In this document: positions 53,405-64,000 of the stretch, piece after piece
How positions within the stretch are numbered: position 1 is the stretch's first letter
Layout of the letters: every line of letters begins with the position of its first letter
Source of the DNA: an uncultured Candidatus Entotheonella sp.
Lineage (GTDB): Bacteria; Tectomicrobia; Entotheonellia; Entotheonellales; Entotheonellaceae
Assembly (NCBI GenBank): GCA_951828535.1
Contig: OX639990.1
Span: 3,087,300-3,151,299, forward strand
DNA length: 64,000 nucleotides
Direction of reading: 5' to 3'
Position numbers and translations under genes: made by a program
Notes under the pieces: generated by a model
Database searches by the model: none
Told to the model about the DNA's origin: nothing
The model's input: only the letters and a program-made list of their open reading frames with translations

Positions 53405-55929
53405 TGCGGCGCTATTTCGTCACCGCCATGGCGGCCCATCTGCGAACCGGCGGCAGCCTGTACCTGCTCACCATTCTCGGTGTGGCCCTCGGCGTGGCCG
53501 CGGTGCTGTCGATCCAGATCATCAACCGCAACGCCATCGCCGCCTTCGCGGGCAGCGTCAAGGCGGTCAGCGGCGAGGCCGCCCTCAGCGTGCTCGGCTA
53601 CACACCGAGCTTCCCCGAGGACCTCTACCCGCGCGTCCTGTCCACACCCGGCGTGCAGGCGGCCTGGCCGTTGTGGCGCGCCGCCGTGGCCTTATCCGGC
53701 CGCGATGACGGCATGCTCGACCTCATCGGCGTCGATTTCTTCACGCCGGTCGACATCCCCTGGCAAGGCGAGCCGGGGGACCCGGCGGCGGCCCTCAGCC
53801 AACCGGGCTGGGTGGCCCTGACACCGCTCCTGGCCGAGCAAATGGGCTGGCGCGTCGGCGACGCCTTCACGGTGTCGCGGGGTTCGCGGCTGGTGCGTCT
53901 GACGGTCGGCGCGTTGGTCGATTTTCACGCCCTCAATCCGCTGGCCAGTCCCAAACTGGCGGTCATGGACATCGCCCAGGCACAGAGTCTTTTCGGCGAT
54001 GCCGGCGCCATTCATCAGATCGACATCAAGCTCGCCGCCGGCGCCGACACCGCCGCCATGCGGACGCGCCTGCAGGAGCATCTCGGCCCGGCCGTGCGGG
54101 TGGTAACGCCGGAACAGCGGGAAGCGCAGGCCAAGGGCTTGCTGTCGGCGTTTCAGCTCAATCTCACCGCGCTCAGCCTTATCAGCCTGTTTGTCGGCGT
54201 GTTTCTCGTCTACAGCAGCACCCAGGCGGCCCTGGTGCGGCGCCGTGAGGAATTCGGTCTGCTGCGCTCGCTGGGCGCCACGCGCCGGCAGGTGTTTGCG
54301 CTCATCATCACCGAGGTCGGCCTGCTGGGCGGCCTCGGCGCCGCCCTCGGCCTGCCGCTGGGCTACGGCGTGGCGCAGGCCAACGTGCGTGTGGTCAGCG
54401 CCACCCTCAGCAACCTCTACCTGCTGGAAGAGATCGCCCGCCTGGAGATGACGACGTGGCTGTACGCCCTCGGCATCGTCATCGGCGTCGGCGGCGCCGT
54501 GGTCGGGGCGCTGCTGCCCGCCCTCGACATGGCGCGCCGCGATACCCGGGCGCTGCTGTCGGCCTTCACGCTGCACGAAACCGTCGGCAGCCTGGCGCTG
54601 CGCCTGTTCGCCCTCGGCGTGGCCCTGCCGCTGACGGCCGCCGTCTGGTACGGTCTGCACGGCCGCCACTGGCAGCACGCCGGCTTCGTGCTCGCCGTGG
54701 TGCTGCTGTTCACCCTGCCGCTGCTGACCCCGCTGCTGGTGCGCGAGCTGTGCGCCCGCATTCGGGTGCGGGGCTTCGGTCTCGGCTATAGCCTGAAGGG
54801 GCTCGGCGTGCGGCTGCAAACGACCTCGGTGGCGGTGGCGTCGCTGGCGGTGGCGGTCAGCATGCTGATCGGCATCACCCTGATGATCGGCAGCTTTCGC
54901 CAGACCCTCAGCGTGTGGATCGGCACCTCGATTCAGGCGGACGTGTACATCGCCCCGGCATCGTGGCGCGGCACCGGCAGCGACGGCGGCCTGGAGCCGC
55001 ACGTCATGGCCACCGCCACAAGCCACCCGGCGGTGCAGGCTGTCGACCGCTTGCGGCGTTTTCACGGCTACACGGGGGGCCGACGGATCAGCATTTCCGG
55101 CGTCGAGATGGATCTGGCGCCAGGGCGCAGCCGCTTCCCCTTTCTGCCCGGCGCGCTGCCGAACCCGTACGGGGCGATGCGCGAGCGCCGGGGCGTTTTC
55201 GTCGGTGAGACCCTGGCCCGCAAGGCCGGCGTGTGGGTGGGCGATACCCTGCCTATTCATACGCCCATCGGCGTGCAGCGCTTTCCCATCGCGGCCGTGT
55301 ATTACGATTACAGCGCCGGCGACGGTGCCGCGGCCATGGACCTGCGCACCATGACGCAGGCGTTCGGCCCGGGTCCTGTGAGCAGCACCGCCCTGTATTT
55401 GCGACCCGGCACCGACGTGGCCGCCGTGGTGGAGGAGTTACAGGCCGCGCTGCCGGACGCCCCGCTGGAGATACGGAGCAACCGTCGCCTACGCGAAGAG
55501 GTGCTGGCCATCTTCGACCAGACGTTCGCCATCACACGCCTGCTGCAGTTCATGAGCCTACTCATCGCCGTCTGCGGCATCGCCCTCATGCTGCTGGTGC
55601 TAGCGCGCGAGCAGGTCTCGGAGCTGGCACTGTGCCGCTCGCTCGGCGCCAGAGGGCGGCAACTCTTCGGCGTCTTCGTGGGTAAGGGCTTGAGCATGGG
55701 CGTCATGGGCCTGGCGTTGGGCAGTGTCGGCGGGGTGCTGCTGGCCGGGCTGCTGATCTACGTCATCAACCGCGCGTATTTCGGCTGGACGATCCAACCG
55801 TACGTGGACTGGGGCCTGATCGCTCAGCAGGCGGCGACCATTCTCGGTGCAGCCGTGCTGGCGAGCCTGTATCCGGCGTTGCGCGCCCGCCAGACCAGCG
55901 CGGTGGCGTTGAGCCGGGACGACCTGTAG
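53401..55929 (+). CDS. FtsX-like ABC permease (AttFG-like)
   Basis: An 842-residue inner-membrane protein with two FtsX-type domains, each holding a large periplasmic MacB-like part and several helices. Helices are visible near the N-terminus (LTILGVALGVAAVLSIQI), around residues 260-380 (VGVFLVYSSTQAALVRRREE) and at the C-terminus (MSLLIAVCGIALMLLVLARE). Such fused permeases act with LolD-like ATPases in moving lipids or lipoproteins or in mechanotransmission. It overlaps the ATPase gene by 4 bp and is followed by a secreted lipocalin-like protein. Confidence 0.9.
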   Translation: MMRRYFVTAMAAHLRTGGSLYLLTILGVALGVAAVLSIQIINRNAIAAFAGSVKAVSGEAALSVLGYTPSFPEDLYPRVLSTPGVQAAWPLWRAAVALSGRDDGMLDLIGVDFFTPVDIPWQGEPGDPAAALSQPGWVALTPLLAEQMGWRVGDAFTVSRGSRLVRLTVGALVDFHALNPLASPKLAVMDIAQAQSLFGDAGAIHQIDIKLAAGADTAAMRTRLQEHLGPAVRVVTPEQREAQAKGLLSAFQLNLTALSLISLFVGVFLVYSSTQAALVRRREEFGLLRSLGATRRQVFALIITEVGLLGGLGAALGLPLGYGVAQANVRVVSATLSNLYLLEEIARLEMTTWLYALGIVIGVGGAVVGALLPALDMARRDTRALLSAFTLHETVGSLALRLFALGVALPLTAAVWYGLHGRHWQHAGFVLAVVLLFTLPLLTPLLVRELCARIRVRGFGLGYSLKGLGVRLQTTSVAVASLAVAVSMLIGITLMIGSFRQTLSVWIGTSIQADVYIAPASWRGTGSDGGLEPHVMATATSHPAVQAVDRLRRFHGYTGGRRISISGVEMDLAPGRSRFPFLPGALPNPYGAMRERRGVFVGETLARKAGVWVGDTLPIHTPIGVQRFPIAAVYYDYSAGDGAAAMDLRTMTQAFGPGPVSSTALYLRPGTDVAAVVEELQAALPDAPLEIRSNRRLREEVLAIFDQTFAITRLLQFMSLLIAVCGIALMLLVLAREQVSELALCRSLGARGRQLFGVFVGKGLSMGVMGLALGSVGGVLLAGLLIYVINRAYFGWTIQPYVDWGLIAQQAATILGAAVLASLYPALRARQTSAVALSRDDL

Positions 55930-55943
55930 GGAGGAGATTGACG

Positions 55944-57074
55944 ATGAAACGAGCGGCCATTGCGCTGCTGATCCTCGCGGTCCTCAATCCGGCGGCGGCG
56001 AACGACTGGAAACGAGCGCAGCCGGACTATGCCTGGTCGTTCCCCCGCGACCACTGGGCGCACGCAGGTTACAAAACGGAATGGTGGTACTTCACCGGCC
56101 ACTTGCAGGCCGAGGACGGGCGGCGCTTCGGCTACCAGTTCACGTTCTTCCGCGTCGGCGTGCTGCCGGCGGCGCCGCACACGGATTCCGCCTGGACCGC
56201 CCGCGACCTGATCATGGGCCACGCCGCGGTCAGCGACCTGGACCGCAACGATCACCGTTTCAGCGAGGTGATCTACCGCGCCATCCCGCTGCTGGGCGGC
56301 TTCGGCGCCTGGTCACAGCGAGCGAGCGAAGCGAGTCTGCCGCTGATCGCCTGGAGCCGGGCGCCGGCCGGCACGCCCGGCAAATGGCGGCTGGCGTGGA
56401 ACGGCAGCGGCTTCGATTTCGACATGCGCGACGACGCGCAAGCCCTGTCCTTCTCGCTGTCCACACGGCCCGGCAAGCCGCTCATCTTCCAGGGTCCCAA
56501 CGGCTTCAGCCGCAAAACGCAGTCCGGCAGCGGTGCCAGCCTGTACTACAGCTTCACCCGATTGCAAACCAGCGGCCAACTGAGCCTTGACGGCCAGACG
56601 TGGCAGGTCAGCGGCGAAAGCTGGATGGACAAGGAATTCTTCACCAGCGTCCTGTCGCCGCACCAGCTCGGCTGGGACTGGTTCAGCCTGCAACTCGACG
56701 ACCGACGAGAGGTCATGCTCTTCCTCCTGCGCCGTGAGGATGGCATCATCGACTTCGCCAGCGGTACGGTCGTGCACCCGGACGGCAGCACCACGTACCT
56801 CGATGGCAGCGCCTTCACCGTCACCAGCCAAGCGCGCTGGCAAAGCCCGCACACCGAAGGCGTTTACCCGTCGCGCTGGCGCCTGACCATTCCACGGGAA
56901 CAACTTGATCTGGAAATAGTGGTCGAGATGGCCGACCAGGAGAACCGCAGCCGCCTGATTGGCACGCTGCACTATTGGGAAGGGGCGGTGAGGCTATTAC
57001 AGAACAGGCTGCCGGTCGGCAAGGGCTATGTGGAACTCACCGGCTATGGGACTTCCAGCCGACCGGCTCTGTAG
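55944..57074 (+). CDS. AttH/CrtC-like lipocalin-fold protein
   Basis: A 376-residue exported protein of the AttH/carotenoid 1,2-hydratase-like family. Sec signal peptide MKRAAIALLILAVLNPAAAN; mature part opens FPRDHWAHAGYKTEWWYFTG, the family hallmark, and later has SWMDKEFFTSVLSPHQLGWD. ATG 55944 has a GGAGGAG site. Located directly after an ABC ATPase and FtsX-type permease, as in att-type clusters; it probably binds or modifies the exported hydrophobic molecule in the periplasm. Carotenoid chemistry is not implied. Confidence 0.85.
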   Translation: MKRAAIALLILAVLNPAAANDWKRAQPDYAWSFPRDHWAHAGYKTEWWYFTGHLQAEDGRRFGYQFTFFRVGVLPAAPHTDSAWTARDLIMGHAAVSDLDRNDHRFSEVIYRAIPLLGGFGAWSQRASEASLPLIAWSRAPAGTPGKWRLAWNGSGFDFDMRDDAQALSFSLSTRPGKPLIFQGPNGFSRKTQSGSGASLYYSFTRLQTSGQLSLDGQTWQVSGESWMDKEFFTSVLSPHQLGWDWFSLQLDDRREVMLFLLRREDGIIDFASGTVVHPDGSTTYLDGSAFTVTSQARWQSPHTEGVYPSRWRLTIPREQLDLEIVVEMADQENRSRLIGTLHYWEGAVRLLQNRLPVGKGYVELTGYGTSSRPAL

Positions 57075-57116
57075 TGGAGTCGCCGGTAAGATAATCAAAT
57101 CCCAGGCGTTAATCGT

Positions 57117-57716
57117 ATGAACTTTCTTGCTCATTGCCTGTTGGCCTGGCCCGGCCAGGGTTGGATCGCCGGCGGGGTGCTCGGCGATTTCGTGAAAGGC
57201 CGGGTGCCCGAGTCGCTGCCGACCGAGCTGCGCGCCGGCGTTCGTCTGCACCGGCGTATTGATACGTTTACCAACCGCCTAGCCGACCTGAAGCCCAGCA
57301 TCGTGAGGTTCGATGCCGACCTGCGACGGGCCGCGCCGGTGCTGCTCGATATCGTGGCGGATCACTGTCTGGCGCTGACGTGGCCGCGCTACGCCGATGT
57401 CGCGCTCGCCGACTTTACCGCCCAGGTCTACGCCGCGCTGCGCCGGTTCGATGCGTGCGTGCCCGTTAGAGGCAGGCCGTTCATCGAGCGCATGATCGAC
57501 ACCGACCTGCTAGCGCGATATGCCGAGCCGGCCGTGCGCGACCGCGCGCTGCAGTATGTCCTGAGCCGCTTGCGGATCGCCCATCTCAGCCCCAAGCTCG
57601 CTGCGCTCCTCGACGCCCAACTCCCCGCCTTTGTCGAGGACTTCCATGGTTACTTTCCCAAACTGCAAGCCTTCGCCGCCGTCGAGCGGCCGCGTTGCCT
57701 AGACGGCGGTGCGTAG
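57117..57716 (+). CDS. acpH: ACP phosphodiesterase, AcpH-like (DUF479)
   Basis: A 199-residue member of the AcpH family, which removes the phosphopantetheine arm from acyl carrier protein. Opening MNFLAHCLLAWPGQGWIAGG, then VLGDFVKGR and LHRRIDTFTN match, as does DIVADHCLALTW, with conserved His and Asp residues of an HD-type metal site. Length is normal for the family. Confidence 0.88.
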   Translation: MNFLAHCLLAWPGQGWIAGGVLGDFVKGRVPESLPTELRAGVRLHRRIDTFTNRLADLKPSIVRFDADLRRAAPVLLDIVADHCLALTWPRYADVALADFTAQVYAALRRFDACVPVRGRPFIERMIDTDLLARYAEPAVRDRALQYVLSRLRIAHLSPKLAALLDAQLPAFVEDFHGYFPKLQAFAAVERPRCLDGGA

Positions 57717-57830
57717 GGCAACTCTGTGTGGCTTCGACAGCGAGGCTGAGAATGTCCGCCGCGAGCGGTTTGCATCGGCGATTTGAGCAGGTTCGCGGAT
57801 GCCTCCTTCACGTTCTGAACACAGCGGCAA

Positions 57831-58163
57831 TCACTTGGAGAAAAAAAGCACCTTTATTGCCGCTCCGAGAATGGCAAGCGCGATGGGGGTGTACATGATG
57901 ACCAGCATCGTACGCAGGTCATCAAATCGCTTCTCCAGGCTATCAAAACGCTGGTTCACGCTCCGGTTCATGTCATCGAAGCGCTGGTTCACGCCCTGAT
58001 TCAAGTCGCCGAAGCGTTGGTTCACATGCGCAAAACCCTCCTCCATACGCTTCTCGAGGCTGTAAAACCGCTCGTCGGCGCGCTCGATCACATGGTCAAA
58101 CCGCTCGTCCATGCGCTTGGCGTACTCGTCGAAATGCGCTTTGTTGACGTATTCTTCAGCCAC
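57831..58163 (-). CDS. Coiled-coil protein with C-terminal membrane helix
   Basis: A 110-residue protein made of repeating coiled-coil units (NQRFGDLNQGVNQRFDDMNR) followed by one hydrophobic helix (MLVIMYTPIALAILGAAIKV) and a basic tail. It is probably a tail-anchored inner-membrane protein. Function unknown; similar small proteins often sit in toxin-antitoxin or membrane-stress contexts. It resembles, in style only, the coiled coil at 10041-10346. Confidence 0.7.
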   Translation of the reverse strand: MAEEYVNKAHFDEYAKRMDERFDHVIERADERFYSLEKRMEEGFAHVNQRFGDLNQGVNQRFDDMNRSVNQRFDSLEKRFDDLRTMLVIMYTPIALAILGAAIKVLFFSK

Positions 58164-58265
58164 GTCACTTCTCCTTCACGACCGCTCCCGGATGCTCAAA
58201 TCCCTTAGCGTTGCTGTCGGATTACGCTGCGCTAAATCCGACCTACAGCTTGATACGAGAAACCG

Positions 58266-59117
58266 CTAATCCAGCACCAGGGGCGTGTCGTCGCGGTTGG
58301 CCCACTCGTTCATCGAGCCGTCGTAGTTGCGAACATGCGGGTAGCCGAGAAGCCTCAACACAAACATTCCGTGCGCCGCACGGATGCCACCTTGTCAATA
58401 CGTAATGATTCTCTTGTCCGGCGTCACGCCGCGCTCCGCCAGGATGGCCCGCATTTTGTCGGCGGGCAGGAAGCTGCGAGCGCGGTCGGTGTCCATCAGG
58501 TCCGTCCATTCCAGGTGAACGGCGCCGGGGATGCGTCCGGCCCGGCTGTTGCCGCGGTCGTTGCTGCCATCCCATTCCGCCGCCGAGCGCACGTCCAGGA
58601 ATAGGGTGCCCGGGTCGCCAACCGCGGCTAGCCCGTCCTCAAGGGTGCAGACCCAATCCGCCTGGCGTTGCGGCGCCCACCTGGTGTCCCGAGCCGGCGG
58701 CGGATCGATGGACAGCGGCCGCCCTTCGTCGAACCACTTGCGCCAGCCGCCGTTGAGCACCTTGACGTTGGTGTGGCCGTAGAGGCCCAGCACCCACCAG
58801 AAACGCGCGGCGTACAGGCTGGCCGACTGGTCGTAGGTGACGACGGTCGTGTTGTCGTCAATGCCCATGCGCATCATCAGGTCGGTGAACGGTTCTTGCG
58901 GCATGACCAGCGGATGCGCCTTCGGGGCCCGCTCGTAGCCGGATTCCTTGACGTAGTGATGCGGGGCCATGATGGCCGCGGCGTTGCGGACATGCGCGCG
59001 ACGGTACTCCATGAACTGGTCGCAGTCCACGACGCGCACGTTGGGGTCGTCCAGATGGTCCCCCAGCCACTCCGTGTCGCAAAGGAGCTCGGGGTGGGCG
59101 TAGCCTTCTGTGGTCAT
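58266..59117 (-). CDS. Two-domain sulfurtransferase with UGA at active-site Cys
   Basis: A 283-codon rhodanese/3-mercaptopyruvate-type sulfurtransferase (SseA/Rv0815c-like). Domain 1: [20 protein letters not shown]; domain 2: [20 protein letters not shown] and [11 protein letters not shown]. The active-site loop should read CQGGIRA. Codon 241 (58397-58395) at this very Cys is [29 protein letters not shown]. After it the frame stays perfectly conserved to [14 protein letters not shown] and a natural TAG. A hairpin with a G-rich triloop follows 17 nt later. Read-through as selenocysteine would restore a whole enzyme. A nonsense mutation or base error is the alternative; without read-through the product stops at residue 240 and is inactive. 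Confidence 0.8.
58368..58384 (-). promoter_or_regulatory. SECIS-like hairpin after in-frame UGA
   Basis: On the coding strand TCCGTGC-GGC-GCACGGA forms a perfect 7-bp stem with a GGC triloop. The loop starts 17 nt after the UGA, inside the 16-37 nt window known for bacterial SECIS elements, and has G in its first loop positions. The same bases encode the conserved IRAAHG region in a GC-rich gene, so the stem could be chance. Confidence 0.4.
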
Positions 59118-59204
59118 CTCCTTACCTCCGTGTGAATGTTTGTTTCAATCCGCTCCCCCGACGGTGCTGGGGGAGATTCCTGGTTGCCAGCTCCGCGGCT
59201 CGGA

Positions 59205-62804
<3,600 letters not shown>

Positions 62805-62895
62805 GGGGTCGGGTTCTCCGTTTGGGGCGTGGGGGGAGGTTGCAAAAAAGGGACGCCAGTATAAGCGCCTCAGGCTATCAGGTCCAGACGGCCCG

Positions 62896-64000
62896 TCACA
62901 CCGGGCTTCCGAATCGCTCCGGCCGAAACGGCGCCAGCACCTCCACCCGCGCCCCGTGCACGATTTCAATCGCCGCGAAGGCGCCGATCAACGGCGTCAG
63001 CGTCACCCCACTGTGGGTGGTGGCGACGTACACGTTGGCCACCTCCGGCGCGAATCCGACGATGGACCTGCCGTCCTGAGGAATCGGGCGTCGGCCCCGC
63101 CGAACCTCGGCGATCTCGATGTCCCGCAGCATCGGCAGCACGGCCCTTGCGTCCGCGGCAATCTGCGCCGCCTCCGCGTCCGTGGCGCCGCGGTCGCCCT
63201 CCTGGGTGTTATCCAGTGAGCCGCTTTGTATCATGACCGCCCCGTTGGGCAGCTGGCGCACGTTGATCAGGGGCTGCCGCTCGCGCGGCGAATGCAGCAG
63301 GGCGATGGTCTTGAACAGCGGCGGCAGCGGCTGCGTCAGCAGCGTAGCCCCGAACGTGTGGTAGTGCGGCACCTGTATCCCGGCCATTTCCGCCAGCGCC
63401 GGCATGTCGGCCCCGCCGACCAGCGCGACGGCGTCGCAGGACACCACGTCGTCGCCGATCCGCACCGCTTCGGCCCGTGGCAGGCCCGCGCGGCTACGGC
63501 CGATCTCCACACCCGTCACCGCCGACCCTGCCCGCACCACTGCGCCCCGCTCGCACGCCGCCGCCAGGCATGCCCGCATCACCGCGGCGGTATCGACGTG
63601 CCCATCGCTGTAGGTGTACGAGGCCGCGGTGAACGCATCGAACCGCAGATCCGGCTCCAACTGCCCTACCTGGTCGGCGTCCAGAATGCGCGTCGGATAG
63701 CCCCACGCTTGCAGCGCTTCCGCCTGTTCGGCCAGCGCCGCCGCCCCAGCATCCGTCGCCGCCCAGCGCAATTCGCCGCCCCAGGTGACGTCGATCCCCA
63801 AACGGCGTGCGAAACCGGCCCACATGTCGATCGACCGGCGGTTGAGATCGTGGTACGAAAATGGCGTCTTGCCATAGGCGTTCAGCCATGCGAACGCCAC
63901 ACGCGTCGCCCCCTCGCCGGGCTGGCCGGCATCGACAATGGTCACCTGCGCCCCGTGCAGGGTGAGGTGATAAGCGATCGAGGCGCCCAGAATTCCCGCT
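62896..64000 (-). CDS. FAD-dependent amino-acid oxidase-like enzyme, partial
   Basis: The C-terminal part of a DAO-family FAD oxidoreductase; the 5' end lies beyond the window. The frame is open to the edge and begins within the dinucleotide-binding turn (AGILGASIAYHLTLHGAQVT, IVDA). Further on are GEGATRVAFAWLNAYGKTPF and the C-terminal FAD contact RRPIPQDGRSIVGFAPE with GVTLTPLIGAFAA. It probably oxidises an amine or amino acid; substrate unknown. Confidence 0.85.
   Translation of the reverse strand, partial: AGILGASIAYHLTLHGAQVTIVDAGQPGEGATRVAFAWLNAYGKTPFSYHDLNRRSIDMWAGFARRLGIDVTWGGELRWAATDAGAAALAEQAEALQAWGYPTRILDADQVGQLEPDLRFDAFTAASYTYSDGHVDTAAVMRACLAAACERGAVVRAGSAVTGVEIGRSRAGLPRAEAVRIGDDVVSCDAVALVGGADMPALAEMAGIQVPHYHTFGATLLTQPLPPLFKTIALLHSPRERQPLINVRQLPNGAVMIQSGSLDNTQEGDRGATDAEAAQIAADARAVLPMLRDIEIAEVRRGRRPIPQDGRSIVGFAPEVANVYVATTHSGVTLTPLIGAFAAIEIVHGARVEVLAPFRPERFGSPV

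Overview
The window is GC-rich and densely coding. It looks like a chromosomal segment of an uncultivated proteobacterium. parE/parC, panB and an AcpH-type ACP phosphodiesterase point to a gammaproteobacterial-like background. Luciferase-like flavin enzymes, an Rv2466c-like DsbA-fold protein, many amidases and solute-binding proteins are more typical of environmental or symbiotic bacteria. I see no rRNA or tRNA gene, and the exact lineage cannot be read from the sequence.

Layout: 0-10 kb is metabolic and transport: an amidase, an MFS exporter, a MalFG-type ABC importer with its binding protein, and two tandem Tat-exported peptide-binding paralogues. 10.4-19.6 kb is a lower-GC defence-like island: a PAPS-reductase-like ATP pyrophosphatase, a cysteine desulfurase, a DUF262/HNH gene split by a fresh IS3-family element, a GHKL ATPase and two unrecognised proteins. 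This recalls sulfur-based (phosphorothioate) defence but lacks the usual Dnd or Ssp partners. 19.7-25.9 kb holds panB, a HicB-like gene, a TIR-MntA-HepT operon, a decayed Type III methyltransferase end, a quinone oxidoreductase, an amidase with an AtzG-like small subunit, and fragments of a serine recombinase and an XRE regulator. 26-35 kb carries a second ABC sugar-type importer, parC/parE and monooxygenase genes.

35.3-49.3 kb is a complete type I-E CRISPR-Cas locus: cas3, cas8e, cse2, cas7, cas5, cas6e, cas1, cas2, leader, and an array of 35 repeats. A HicBA-like module with a broken toxin lies antisense between cas3 and cas8e. The locus is bracketed by two 543-bp direct repeats about 98% identical, each with an identical 103-residue protein. 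Near its distal end one 32-bp spacer is replaced by a 430-bp interval holding a complete small gene with its own ribosome-binding site and signal peptide.

49-64 kb returns to core-like genes: flavin oxidoreductase, Uma2-family protein, DsbA-like protein, methyltransferase, an Att-like ABC export set, AcpH, a two-domain sulfurtransferase, a fused ABC exporter and a partial FAD oxidoreductase. The sulfurtransferase has an in-frame UGA exactly at its catalytic cysteine, followed by a SECIS-like hairpin, which makes it a candidate selenoprotein.

The best leads for new biology are the gene inside the CRISPR array, the sulfur-gene/GHKL island, and the UGA-containing sulfurtransferase.
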